From: Novosphingobium sp. HII-3
GTDB taxonomy: Bacteria > Pseudomonadota > Alphaproteobacteria > Sphingomonadales > Sphingomonadaceae
Length of the DNA stretch: 64,000 nucleotides
Direction: 5' to 3'
Assembly (NCBI RefSeq): GCF_002916655.1
Contig: NZ_PPSM01000036.1
Span: 186,001-250,000 of the forward strand
Shown here: positions 24,350 through 33,001 of the stretch, in pieces
How the letters are laid out: every line of letters begins with the position of its first letter
Numbering within the stretch: the stretch's first letter is position 1
The notes under the pieces: model-generated
Told to the model about the DNA's origin: nothing
Database searches by the model: none
The model's input: the letters and a program-made list of their open reading frames with translations, nothing else
Made by a program: the position numbers and the translations under genes

Positions 24350-25248
24350 TGCAGGATAAGGGGGAGGTACTGGAAGCGTGGGGCACGCATCTGGCACAAG
24401 GTCGCCGCCGAAGCCCTCACACCGTTCGCGCCTACATCGCCACCGCCGCGCGGCTTCTGGACCATGTGGAAGCGGCGGACTGGAATACACTGGCCCGCGT
24501 CGACGGAGCCACCCTGCGGACACACCTCGCCGCGCGCCGGCAGGATGGCATCGGCAACGTTTCCGCAGCGCGAGAGCTTTCGGCTCTGAAAGCCTTCCTT
24601 ACTTTCGCGCGGACCAGGGCCGGTGACCAACAGGCCACTCCGCCCCGAATCAAGGGACCCCGCATCAAGAAGGGCCTGCCGCGGCCGATCACGCCGGACG
24701 AAGCCGTCAACCTGGCGGCAGGCGTTGAGGAAGACGCGAACCAGCCCTGGATCGGAGCGCGCGATCGTGCCGTCCTGCTTCTACTCTACGGTGCGGGTCT
24801 GCGCATTGCCGAGGCGCTGTCGATCAAGGGATCGGCCGTCCCGCTTGGCGAGACACTGATCGTCACCGGAAAGGGAAGCAAGCAGCGCGTCGTCCCGCTC
24901 CTGCCGATCGTGCGGGATGCCGTTTCCGATTACCTCGCCAAGTCGCCCTGGCCCCTCGAAGCGGATCACGCGCTGTTCCGTGGGGCGAAGGGAGGCCCGC
25001 TGTCCCAGGGGATGGTGCAGAAGGCGGTTGCGCGCGCACGAACGGTTCTTGGGCTGCCCTCAAGCGCGACGCCGCACGCGCTGCGCCACAGTTTCGCCAC
25101 ACACCTGCTCGGTGCAGGGGCCGATCTGCGCTCGCTTCAGGAGCTGCTGGGGCACGCCTCGCTCAGTTCGACGCAAATCTACACGAAAGTCGACGCGGCG
25201 ACGCTGCTCGACGTCTACCGGAGCGCGCACCCGCGGGAGCAAGGCTAG
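24349..25248 (+). CDS. Tyrosine recombinase XerC-like
   Basis: Xer recombinases resolve chromosome dimers at dif near the division site. The 299-residue protein has an N-terminal SAM-like DNA-binding domain (RRSPHTVRAYIATAARLL) and the catalytic C-terminal domain: YGAGLRIAEAL (Arg), GKGSKQRVVP (Lys), HALRHSFATHLL (His-x-x-Arg), GHASLSSTQIYTKV (His and nucleophile Tyr). The length and SLQELLGHASLSSTQIYT block are Xer-like rather than phage-integrase-like. XerC versus XerD cannot be decided without the second copy. It overlaps hemW by one base and converges on the dedA-type gene. Confidence 0.85.
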   Translation: MQDKGEVLEAWGTHLAQGRRRSPHTVRAYIATAARLLDHVEAADWNTLARVDGATLRTHLAARRQDGIGNVSAARELSALKAFLTFARTRAGDQQATPPRIKGPRIKKGLPRPITPDEAVNLAAGVEEDANQPWIGARDRAVLLLLYGAGLRIAEALSIKGSAVPLGETLIVTGKGSKQRVVPLLPIVRDAVSDYLAKSPWPLEADHALFRGAKGGPLSQGMVQKAVARARTVLGLPSSATPHALRHSFATHLLGAGADLRSLQELLGHASLSSTQIYTKVDAATLLDVYRSAHPREQG

Positions 25249-25853
25249 GCCCGGTCCTCCCGCGGCTTCCAGTGCAGCACGCGCCAGAGGTAGAACACGA
25301 TGGTGATGACCGCGACCGCAAGCGTGGCATAGCCCAGCCATTGCTCCGCTTCGGCCAGCCGCCTGCCGAGCCATTTGCCGCCCAGGATCAGCCCCGCGTT
25401 CCAGATTGCGGCGCCCACGAAGGTGAAGCTCAGGAACTTGGCATGGTTCATGTGTGCCAGCCCTGCCGGAATCGAGATGACGGTGCGGAACATCGGCATG
25501 AAACGGAAGAAGAAGACCACCCAATGCCCATGCTTGCGCAGGAACCGGCCGGCAACTTCGATATCGTGCCATTCCAGCGTGAGCCAGCGCCCCCACCGAT
25601 CGATGAAGGGCCTGAGCCGCTCATAACCCAGGCGGTCCGCGACGAGGAACAGGACGTAATTGCCCATAACGGCGCCAAGAGTACCCCAGCCCAGCAGCGG
25701 CCAGAACTGCATATGGCCACGAGCCACGGCAATGCCGCCAAGGCCCATGATGAGCTCTGACGGCACTGGAGGGATGATGTTCTCCAGCGCCATCAGGAAC
25801 ATGATGCCGAGATAGCCGCCCTGCCGGACGATTTCGTAGACCCACTCAGCCAT
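25245..25853 (-). CDS. DedA-family inner-membrane protein
   Basis: DedA proteins are polytopic inner-membrane proteins linked to lipid flipping (undecaprenyl phosphate or phosphatidylethanolamine) and envelope homeostasis. The 202-residue protein has the conserved ENIIPPVPSELIM segment, GAVMGNYVLFLVADRLG and RFMPMFRTVISIPAG, the re-entrant and Arg/Pro-rich motif region. Several hydrophobic spans are present, including a final one (ATLAVAVITIVFYLWRVL). Confidence 0.88.
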   Translation of the reverse strand: MAEWVYEIVRQGGYLGIMFLMALENIIPPVPSELIMGLGGIAVARGHMQFWPLLGWGTLGAVMGNYVLFLVADRLGYERLRPFIDRWGRWLTLEWHDIEVAGRFLRKHGHWVVFFFRFMPMFRTVISIPAGLAHMNHAKFLSFTFVGAAIWNAGLILGGKWLGRRLAEAEQWLGYATLAVAVITIVFYLWRVLHWKPREDRA

Positions 25854-25886
25854 GGAACAGCCTCGCCTCGATCACAGCCACCGCCC

Positions 25887-26858
25887 TTACATGGCTGCGT
25901 GGCGTCTTTCGATGGCGTCCCAAATGCGGGCACCGGTATCCGTGCCGTTGAACCGGTCGATCGCCACGATGCCGGTGGGCGATGTCACATTGATTTCTGT
26001 CAGCCATTTTCCGCCGATCACGTCTATGCCGACGAAAACCAGCCCCCGCGCCTTCAGTTCCGGGCCAAGCGCCGCGCAGATTTCCTCCTCCGCCGAAGTG
26101 AGCCCGCACGCCTCTGCCGATCCACCCACTGCAAGGTTGGAACGGAACTCGCCCTCGCCCGGCTTCCGGTTGATGGCCCCGGCAAACTCGCCGTCGACCA
26201 GCACGATGCGCTTGTCGCCTTCCGCCACATCGGGGAGAAAGGGCTGGACCATGAAGGGTTCGACCCACGCGTTCTCGAACATCTCGATGAGAGCGCCTAG
26301 GTTCGAGCCATCTGCGGGTACGCGGAACACGGCCTTGCCGCCGTTGCCATGGAGCGGCTTGATCACGAGGTCACCCGGATGACGCTGGTTGAAGGCGCGC
26401 ACATCCTCGATACGGCGCGCGATGAAGGTCGGCGGCATGAAGCGCGCGAAATCGAGCACAAAGACCTTCTCCGGCGCATTGCGCACCGAGGCGGGGTCGT
26501 TGACAACCAGCGTCTGCCCGGCGAGCCGCTCGAGCAGGTGCGTGGCAGTGATGTAGCCCAGGTCGAACGGCGGATCCTGCCGCATCAGCACCACGTCGAC
26601 ATCCTCGACGAGATCGAGCAACCGGTACTCGCCGCGCGTAAAGTGATTGCCCTCCACGCGCTGCACCGTAACCGGCGCCGCCCAGCAGGTCAGCCGACCG
26701 CCCGCACCATGGGCGGTGTCGTAAGCCAGGGTCTTGACGTCGTAGTGGTACAGGACATGCCCCCTTGCCTGCGCGGCCAGCATCAGGGCGAAGCTGGAAT
26801 CGCCCCCGATCTTGATCGTTTCAAGCGGATCCATCTGGACGGCGACGCGCAGGGTCAT
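25887..26858 (-). CDS. gshB: Glutathione synthetase
   Basis: This enzyme joins gamma-glutamylcysteine and glycine with ATP hydrolysis to make glutathione. The 323-residue protein has the N-terminal MDPLETIKIGGDSSFALML, the substrate-binding RQDPPFDLGYITATHLLE and NDPASVRNAPEK, the ATP-grasp segment DLVIKPLHGNGGKAVF and the C-terminal GIDVIGGKWLTEINVTSP. Length and motif order match bacterial GshB. Confidence 0.95.
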   Translation of the reverse strand: MTLRVAVQMDPLETIKIGGDSSFALMLAAQARGHVLYHYDVKTLAYDTAHGAGGRLTCWAAPVTVQRVEGNHFTRGEYRLLDLVEDVDVVLMRQDPPFDLGYITATHLLERLAGQTLVVNDPASVRNAPEKVFVLDFARFMPPTFIARRIEDVRAFNQRHPGDLVIKPLHGNGGKAVFRVPADGSNLGALIEMFENAWVEPFMVQPFLPDVAEGDKRIVLVDGEFAGAINRKPGEGEFRSNLAVGGSAEACGLTSAEEEICAALGPELKARGLVFVGIDVIGGKWLTEINVTSPTGIVAIDRFNGTDTGARIWDAIERRHAAM

Positions 26859-26951
26859 GGCGGGAAGAAGCCCTCTAAGGTGAAATCAGGAGTGGCGGTC
26901 TAGCCGCGTTCCGGCGAAGGTGCGACCTTTATTGCGGATTACAATCCCCTC

Positions 26952-27314
26952 TCAGCCATGGGGTTGCCAGGCGTTGACGATCCGACGCGGCCATGTACGG
27001 GGTGCGAGCAGGATGACATCGATCCGCTGATCCTCTCCGACGCGTGCGTAGCGCGATGCCAGCAACCGTGCGGCGTCGGCCACCCGCTGCAACCGGCGAG
27101 CGTCTATGGCGGTGGCCAGGTCTTCCCTCCTCGCCCGCCATTTCACCTCCACGAAACAGACGGTGCGGCCCCTTCGCGCAACCAGGTCGACCTCGCCCAT
27201 GCGCGTCTTCACCCGTCGCCCCACCACGCGCCAGCCGGTCAGCGCAAGGTAAAGCGCCGCCAGCCTCTCGCCGCGACGCCCGTCCTGTTCGGCCTTCTGC
27301 CGCCGCTCGCTCAC
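26952..27314 (-). CDS. UPF0102 (YraN) family protein
   Basis: A 120-residue protein of the YraN family, endonuclease-fold proteins of uncertain function, sometimes linked to DNA processing. It shows GRRGERLAALYLALTGWRVVGRR, then KTRMGEVDLVARRGRTVCFVEVKWR, which carries the D and E-x-K residues of the PD-(D/E)xK fold. The GTG at 27314 overlaps the rsmI stop (GTGA), so it is chosen over the long basic extension reading from 27548. The rsmI-yraN pair is widely conserved. Confidence 0.88.
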   Translation of the reverse strand: MSERRQKAEQDGRRGERLAALYLALTGWRVVGRRVKTRMGEVDLVARRGRTVCFVEVKWRARREDLATAIDARRLQRVADAARLLASRYARVGEDQRIDVILLAPRTWPRRIVNAWQPHG

Positions 27315-28138
27315 TTCAGTTCGAGCGCTCTGGCGTAAAGGGTCTTGCGGTCCAGCCCCGTCGCTCTTGCAACGGCAGCGGCAGCCTGCGACGCCTTCGC
27401 TTCGGAGAGCGCTTCGCGCAGCAGTGCGTCCACGTCGAGGTCTTCGACGCTCGCGCTGCCCGGCGGTGCGATCACAAGAACGATCTCGCCCTTCGGGGGG
27501 TGCGCTGCATAGTGCTGCGCCAGTTCCTGTGGAGAACCGCTGCGGCATTCCTCGAACTTCTTCGTCAGTTCGCGTGCTACCGCCACTTCGCGGCCGGGCA
27601 GCACCTTGTCGATCGCCGCAAGCGCGGCATCGAGGCGCGGCGCCGTCTCGTAGAAGATCAACGTTGCCGGGATGTTTCCGAGTTCGCCCAGTACATCCTC
27701 GCGGGCCTTCGCCTTGTTGGGCAGAAAGCCTGCGAAAAGGAAGCGGTCGTTAGGAAGGCCGGAAAGCGTCATCGCCACCACCGCCGCGTTCGGCCCTGGC
27801 AGGCTGGTCACGACGATGCCGCGCTCTCGCGCCGTGCGCACCAGCCTGTATCCCGGGTCTGAGATCAGCGGCGTGCCGGCATCGCTGACAAGCGCCACGG
27901 GCTCGGCTTGCATAAGCGTCAGGAGCCGTTCGCGATCCCCCTCTCCGGCATGATCGTCGTAGCGGATCAGCCGCTTCTTCAGCCCCAGGTGATGCAGCAG
28001 CTTGCCGGTCACGCGTGTGTCCTCGCAGGCCACGGCGGAGACTCCGCGCAGGGTGTCCACGGCTCGCAGCGTTATATCGCCCAGGTTGCCAATGGGGGTT
28101 GCGACTATGTACAGGCCCGGTGAAAGAGTGTGTTCCAT
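27311..28138 (-). CDS. rsmI: 16S rRNA (cytidine(1402)-2'-O)-methyltransferase RsmI
   Basis: RsmI methylates the 2'-O of C1402 in the 16S rRNA decoding centre. The 275-residue protein has GLYIVATPIGNLGDITLRA at its start, the EDTR motif, LVSDAGTPLISDPG, and the conserved LPGPNAAVVAMTLSGLP and EVAVARELTKKFEE segments of the SAM-dependent tetrapyrrole methylase fold. The ATG at 28138 starts at the family's usual position. It is divergent from the LpoA-like gene. Confidence 0.93.
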   Translation of the reverse strand: MEHTLSPGLYIVATPIGNLGDITLRAVDTLRGVSAVACEDTRVTGKLLHHLGLKKRLIRYDDHAGEGDRERLLTLMQAEPVALVSDAGTPLISDPGYRLVRTARERGIVVTSLPGPNAAVVAMTLSGLPNDRFLFAGFLPNKAKAREDVLGELGNIPATLIFYETAPRLDAALAAIDKVLPGREVAVARELTKKFEECRSGSPQELAQHYAAHPPKGEIVLVIAPPGSASVEDLDVDALLREALSEAKASQAAAAVARATGLDRKTLYARALELK

Positions 28139-28180
28139 ATGGCCTGACTCATGGCCCATAGACCAAGGGAGCGGCAAGCA

Positions 28181-29368
28181 ATGTTCGACAAATGGGGGAT
28201 CAGGGCCCTGAACCGGCGCAATCTTCTCGCCGCGGCGGCCATGGCGCTCGTTGCCGGCTGTGCGGTAGTGCCAAAAGCACCTCAGCCGGCTCCGCCTCCC
28301 GCACCCACTCCCGAACCCTCACCGGGGAACATTCCCGTCGACACCGAGCGGCACCGCGTGGCGCTGCTCGTTCCGGTGACCGGGCAGAATGCCGGTGTCG
28401 GTCAGGCCATCGCCAATGCCGCCAACATGGCGCTTCTCGATACCTCGGCCAAGAACCTGCGCGTGACGACCTACGACACCAGCGGCAACCCGGCCGAAGC
28501 CGCGCGCCGCGCTGTCGCCGAGGGCAACCAGCTGATCCTCGGGCCGCTGCTTTCCGACGACATTCCGGCTGTCTCGGCAATCGCCAAGAGCGCCCGCATC
28601 CCGGTCATCTCGTTCTCCAACGACGAGAAGGCGGCAAGCCGCGACGTATTCATTATGGGCAACCTTCCGGGACAGTCCGTCACGCGAACCGTAGAGTACG
28701 CGAGGGCGCAGGGCATCTCCACCTTCGCGGCGCTCGTTCCACGCGGGGACTATGGCGACCGGACCAGCGGCGCGCTCCTTTCGGCGGTGCGCGCCGGCGG
28801 AGGCTCGGTCGTGGCGCTGGAGCCTTATGATCGTAGCGCCTCCTCGATCAGTGCGGCGGCGCAGCGGGTGAAGGCAAAGGGCGGTTTCGAGGCGTTGCTG
28901 ATCGCGGACAGTGGCTCGCTCTCTGCGCGCGCGGCGAACGCGTTCAAGGGCAATTCGAAGTCCGCGGGCACCAGACTGCTCGGCACGGAACTCTGGAGCG
29001 GTGAGCGCGAGGTGACCTCCTCTCCCGCTCTTGCCGGTGCCTGGTACTCGACCGTTTCAGATAAGCGCTTTGCCCAGTTCTCCAGCAGCTACCGTGCACG
29101 CTTTGGCGGCCAGCCGTTCCGCATCGCGACGCTCGGCTACGACGCGGTCCTCCTCACCCTGCGCGTCGCGCGCGACTGGAAGCCGGGCACGCGCTTCCCT
29201 GTGGATACTCTGCGCGACACCAAGGCCTTCCCCGGCGGCTTCCTCGGCGTCGACGGGGCCTTCCGGTTTACCCGCAACGGGTTGGTCGAACGGGCCCTTG
29301 AGGTTCGCGAAGTGGCCCCCGGGACGGTGAAGGTGATCAGCCCGGCACCGGCTAAGTTCGGCGAATGA
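28181..29368 (+). CDS. LpoA-like penicillin-binding-protein activator lipoprotein
   Basis: The protein is predicted to be an outer-membrane-anchored lipoprotein with a periplasmic binding fold. The 395-residue precursor has a hydrophobic signal ending LVAGC, a Pro-rich spacer (about 25-45), then a type 1 periplasmic-binding-like domain with VALLVPVTGQNAGVGQ, LGPLLSDDIPA and VISFSNDE. In gammaproteobacteria LpoA activates PBP1A; alphaproteobacterial relatives sit beside rsmI/yraN, as here. The function is inferred by similarity and position. The ATG at 28181 gives a direct start to the signal peptide. Confidence 0.85.
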   Translation: MFDKWGIRALNRRNLLAAAAMALVAGCAVVPKAPQPAPPPAPTPEPSPGNIPVDTERHRVALLVPVTGQNAGVGQAIANAANMALLDTSAKNLRVTTYDTSGNPAEAARRAVAEGNQLILGPLLSDDIPAVSAIAKSARIPVISFSNDEKAASRDVFIMGNLPGQSVTRTVEYARAQGISTFAALVPRGDYGDRTSGALLSAVRAGGGSVVALEPYDRSASSISAAAQRVKAKGGFEALLIADSGSLSARAANAFKGNSKSAGTRLLGTELWSGEREVTSSPALAGAWYSTVSDKRFAQFSSSYRARFGGQPFRIATLGYDAVLLTLRVARDWKPGTRFPVDTLRDTKAFPGGFLGVDGAFRFTRNGLVERALEVREVAPGTVKVISPAPAKFGE

Positions 29369-29372
29369 CCGT

Positions 29373-29403
29373 ATGCCGTCCCGCGCCCCGGCCGGGACGG
29401 CAT
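29373..29403 (+). terminator. Hairpin after the LpoA-like gene
   Basis: ATGCCGTCCCG (29373-29383) pairs perfectly with CGGGACGGCAT (29393-29403) around a 9-base loop just after the stop codon. The downstream sequence is C/T-rich (CCTCCTCC), not a pure T run, so termination may be partial. Confidence 0.55.
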
Positions 29404-29473
29404 CCTCCTCCATTTGCGGAAAAGAACGAACACGTCCTTGCCCCGATGATTCCGCGAGCCCTATAGATCATCC

Positions 29474-31483
29474 ATGTCCGACGATCTCTTCGACAAGCTC
29501 CCCACCGCTGCCGGTGAGTCCTACGATGGTTCCGCGATCGAAGTGCTGGAAGGGCTGGAGCCTGTCCGTCGCCGTCCGGGCATGTACATCGGCGGGACGG
29601 ACGAGCGAGCCCTCCATCACCTTGTCGCCGAAGTGCTCGACAATGCAATGGACGAAGCTGTCGCCGGCCACGCCAACCGGATCGAGGTCGTGCTGGAGGA
29701 TGAACCCGGAACCGCGGGCCGCATCACGATCACTGACAACGGCCGCGGCATCCCGGTGGATGAACACCCCAAGTATCCCGGCAAGTCCGCGCTTGAGGTC
29801 ATCCTCTCCACCCTGCACTCGGGCGGCAAGTTTTCAGGCAAGGCCTATGCGACCTCGGGCGGTCTGCACGGCGTCGGCATCTCGGTCGTCAACGCGCTCT
29901 CAATCCGCACCCGCGTGGAGGTTGCGCGCAACAAGGAGCTCTTCGCGCAGGAGTTTTCGCGCGGCGTGACGCTCGGCCCCATCCAGCGCGTCGGCGCGGC
30001 GCCCAATCGGCGCGGCACCTCCGTCACCTTCACGCCCGACACGGAGATTTTCGGGGACCAGACGTTCAAGCCGTCGCGGCTCTTCAAGCTGGTCCGTTCC
30101 AAGGCCTACCTTTTCGCAGGCGTTGAGATCCGCTGGAAATGCGCGCCTTCGCTCCTCGCCGACGGCGTGCCGGCCGAAGCGACGTTTCAGTTCCCCGGCG
30201 GCTTGGCCGATCACCTCGCAGAACAGATCGGCAAACGCGAGTGCGTGACCACCCAACCCTTCGCCGGGCGGCAGGACTTCCCGCACGGCGAGGATGGATC
30301 CGAGCAGGGACGGGTGGAATGGGCGATAGCCTGGCCGCTCTACTCGGACGGCAGCTACTCCTGGTATTGCAACACCATCCCGACGCCTGACGGCGGTACT
30401 CACGAGCAGGGCCTGCGCGCTGCTCTCACCAAGGGCATCCGCGCCTTTGCCGATCTTGTCGGTCAGGCGAAGAAGGCGAAGGACATCACTCCGGATGACG
30501 TTGTCACCGGCAGCGAAATCATGCTTTCGGTGTTCATCCGCGACCCCCAGTTTCAGAGCCAGACGAAGGACCGCCTCACCAGCCCGGAAGCCGCCCGCAT
30601 GGTCGAGGCTGCCGTGCGCGACCACTTCGACCACTTCCTTACGGACAACCTCGATCGCGGCAAGGCCCTGCTCGCCTCCATCATGGAGCGCATGGACGAG
30701 CGCCTGCGTCGCAAGGCGGAGCGTGAGGTAAAGCGCAAGACGGCCACGAACGCCCGCAAGCTGCGCCTGCCCGGCAAGCTCACGGATTGCTCGGGCGAAG
30801 GATCGGGCGAGACCGAACTGTTCATCGTCGAAGGCGATTCTGCGGGCGGCTCCGCCAAGCAGGCGCGGGACCGTAAGACGCAAGCCATCCTGCCCATCCG
30901 CGGCAAGATTCTCAACGTCGCCAGTGCGACGGCGGACAAGATCCGCGCCAACCAGGAAATCGCCGACCTCGGCCTGGCGCTCGGCTGCGGGACCCGCAAG
31001 GACTGCAATCCCGACAACCTGCGTTACGACCGCATCGTCATCATGACGGACGCTGATGTCGACGGCGCGCACATCGCCACGCTGCTAATGACGTTCTTCT
31101 TCCAGGAGATGCCGGAAATCGTGAAGCGCGGGCACCTCTACCTTGCCCAGCCACCGCTTTACCGCCTAACCTCGGGCGCAGTGTCCGCCTATGCACGCGA
31201 CGACGCGCACAAGGCCGAACTGGAAGCCACCAAGTTCAAGGGCAAGAAGGTAGAAGTGGGCCGCTTCAAGGGCCTGGGCGAGATGAACCCGCAGCAGCTG
31301 CGCGAAACGACGATGAGCCCGGAAACGCGTTCGCTGATCCGCATCACTCTACCGCAGGAAAGCGAAGGCCGTTTCGCAGTGAAGGATCTGGTTGACCGCC
31401 TGATGGGCCGTAACCCCGAACATCGCTTCCAGTTCATCCAGAACCGCGCGGGCGAAGTGGACCGCGAACTGATCGACGCCTGA
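29474..31483 (+). CDS. parE: DNA topoisomerase IV subunit B
   Basis: ParE is the ATPase subunit of topoisomerase IV, which decatenates sister chromosomes. The 669-residue protein has the GHKL ATP site (EVLDNAMDEAVAGHA, then ITDNGRGIPV), the YATSGGLHGVGISVVNALS lid region, and the Toprim domain with ELFIVEGDSAGGSA and IMTDADVDGAHI. The C-terminus has the RFKGLGEMNP block and ends shortly after, as in ParE. It is ParE rather than GyrB because the insert found in GyrB is missing and EGDSAGGSAKQARDRKTQAILPI is ParE-like. Confidence 0.92.
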   Translation: MSDDLFDKLPTAAGESYDGSAIEVLEGLEPVRRRPGMYIGGTDERALHHLVAEVLDNAMDEAVAGHANRIEVVLEDEPGTAGRITITDNGRGIPVDEHPKYPGKSALEVILSTLHSGGKFSGKAYATSGGLHGVGISVVNALSIRTRVEVARNKELFAQEFSRGVTLGPIQRVGAAPNRRGTSVTFTPDTEIFGDQTFKPSRLFKLVRSKAYLFAGVEIRWKCAPSLLADGVPAEATFQFPGGLADHLAEQIGKRECVTTQPFAGRQDFPHGEDGSEQGRVEWAIAWPLYSDGSYSWYCNTIPTPDGGTHEQGLRAALTKGIRAFADLVGQAKKAKDITPDDVVTGSEIMLSVFIRDPQFQSQTKDRLTSPEAARMVEAAVRDHFDHFLTDNLDRGKALLASIMERMDERLRRKAEREVKRKTATNARKLRLPGKLTDCSGEGSGETELFIVEGDSAGGSAKQARDRKTQAILPIRGKILNVASATADKIRANQEIADLGLALGCGTRKDCNPDNLRYDRIVIMTDADVDGAHIATLLMTFFFQEMPEIVKRGHLYLAQPPLYRLTSGAVSAYARDDAHKAELEATKFKGKKVEVGRFKGLGEMNPQQLRETTMSPETRSLIRITLPQESEGRFAVKDLVDRLMGRNPEHRFQFIQNRAGEVDRELIDA

Positions 31484-31628
31484 CCGGTCGCGTTCCTTCC
31501 CGCCGTGGAAGGTTCGGATCACCCATCGCAACGCCACGGCGCGGTTGTACGCCGGTCGATGGTCCCTGTTGCCTTGCTGCGGCGCACAACATAGGATTTA
31601 ACCGAACAGTTAAGAGCAGGATGACCCG

Positions 31629-32474
31629 ATGCAGCGTTTCGAAGGCACCAGCAACTACGTTGCCACCGATGACCTGAAGGTGGCAGTGAACGCAGCGGTC
31701 CTGCTCCGGCGCCCGCTCCTCGTCAAAGGCGAGCCCGGAACCGGCAAGACGGTCCTGGCCGAGCAGATCGCCGAAGCTCTCGACGCACCGCTCATTACTT
31801 GGAACGTGAAGTCCACCACGAAGGCGCATCAAGGTCTCTACGAGTATGATGCCGTGGCCCGCCTTCGCGACGGCCAGCTTGGCGACGAGCGCGTTCATGA
31901 CATTTCAAACTACATTCGGAAGGGCAAGCTTTGGGAGGCCTTCACCTCACCACAGTTGCCCGTCCTCCTTATCGACGAGATCGACAAGGCGGACATTGAG
32001 TTCCCGAACGACCTTCTCGCCGAGCTCGATCGGATGGCCTTCGACGTCTACGAAACCGGCGAGCATGTCGCCGCCGTCGAGCGGCCGATCGTCGTCATCA
32101 CCTCGAACAATGAGAAGGACCTGCCGGATGCATTCCTGCGCCGCTGCTTCTTCCATTACATCAAATTCCCGGATCGGGAGACGATGGAAGCCATCGTCGA
32201 TGTGCACTTTCCCGGCATCCAGAAGACTCTCGTCCGCAAGGCCATGGAAATCTTCTACGAACTGCGCGAAGTGCCCGGACTGAAGAAGAAGCCTTCGACG
32301 AGTGAACTGCTGGACTGGCTCAAGCTCCTGATGAACGAGGACATGCCGCTCGAAGTCCTGCAGAACAAGGATCCGGGCAAGGCCATTCCCCCGCTCCATG
32401 GCGCGCTGCTCAAGAACGAGGCGGACGTGATGATGTTTGAACGTCTCGCGTTCATGGCGCGCGGAGGTCGCTGA
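31629..32474 (+). CDS. MoxR-family AAA+ ATPase
   Basis: MoxR ATPases act as chaperones that insert cofactors or remodel complexes, usually with a VWA-domain partner. The 281-residue protein has Walker A KGEPGTGKTVL, Walker B LPVLLIDEIDKAD, sensor and arginine-finger segments (VVITSNNEKDLPDAFLRRCFF) and a C-terminal lid with STSELLDWLKLL. The partner VWA gene lies two genes downstream (33002). The next gene starts inside its stop (TGATG). Confidence 0.9.
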   Translation: MQRFEGTSNYVATDDLKVAVNAAVLLRRPLLVKGEPGTGKTVLAEQIAEALDAPLITWNVKSTTKAHQGLYEYDAVARLRDGQLGDERVHDISNYIRKGKLWEAFTSPQLPVLLIDEIDKADIEFPNDLLAELDRMAFDVYETGEHVAAVERPIVVITSNNEKDLPDAFLRRCFFHYIKFPDRETMEAIVDVHFPGIQKTLVRKAMEIFYELREVPGLKKKPSTSELLDWLKLLMNEDMPLEVLQNKDPGKAIPPLHGALLKNEADVMMFERLAFMARGGR

Positions 32475-32902
32475 TGAGCGCGCCCTATCAAGGACGGTGC
32501 AACTGTGGTGCGGTGACCGTCACGATCACCGCTGAACCAGCGGCAACGCGACAGTGCTGGTGTCGCCAGTGCCAGAAAATCGCAGCGGGCGGTCCAACCA
32601 ACAATGCCATGTTTCCCACTGACGCGGTGACGGTGACCGGCGAGCGCGGCGAATACGCTTATGTCGCGAGCAGCGGCAACACGCTCACGCAGGAGTTCTG
32701 CACCGTCTGCGGAAGCGGCGTCCTGGGCCGCTCGAGTGCGCGGCCGCAGTTCCGTACAATCCGTCTGGGCCTCCTCGACGAAGCCCACGGGCTGCGTCCC
32801 GGCATGGCGATCTGGACCGAAGAGGCGCCCGAGTGGGCGACGATTGATCCACAGATGGAACGGTGGCCACAGCAGCCCCCGCCGCCAGCGTCCACGGCCT
32901 GA
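32474..32902 (+). CDS. GFA (glutathione-dependent formaldehyde-activating) family protein
   Basis: The 142-residue GFA/CENP-V-fold protein binds zinc through cysteines. It has CNCGAVTVTI near the start, CWCRQCQKI, then FCTVCGSGVLG, the usual Cys pattern of the family. Most members are of uncertain activity; true glutathione-formaldehyde activation is established for only a few. It is tightly coupled to the MoxR gene and precedes the VWA gene, so all three may form one operon. Confidence 0.85.
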   Translation: MSAPYQGRCNCGAVTVTITAEPAATRQCWCRQCQKIAAGGPTNNAMFPTDAVTVTGERGEYAYVASSGNTLTQEFCTVCGSGVLGRSSARPQFRTIRLGLLDEAHGLRPGMAIWTEEAPEWATIDPQMERWPQQPPPPASTA

Positions 32903-33001
32903 CAGATCGAAAAGCGCATAGAAGCCTATAAAAGGCAGCATCTTGCGAGATATACTTCATTGCTGTTCCGCTTGGAAGAACGGCGCATGGGACAATCCAT
33001 C

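Noticed and set aside
22367..24523. 718-codon reverse frame across rdgB and hemW
   Set aside because: Both sense genes are certain, and the antisense product has no recognisable domain.
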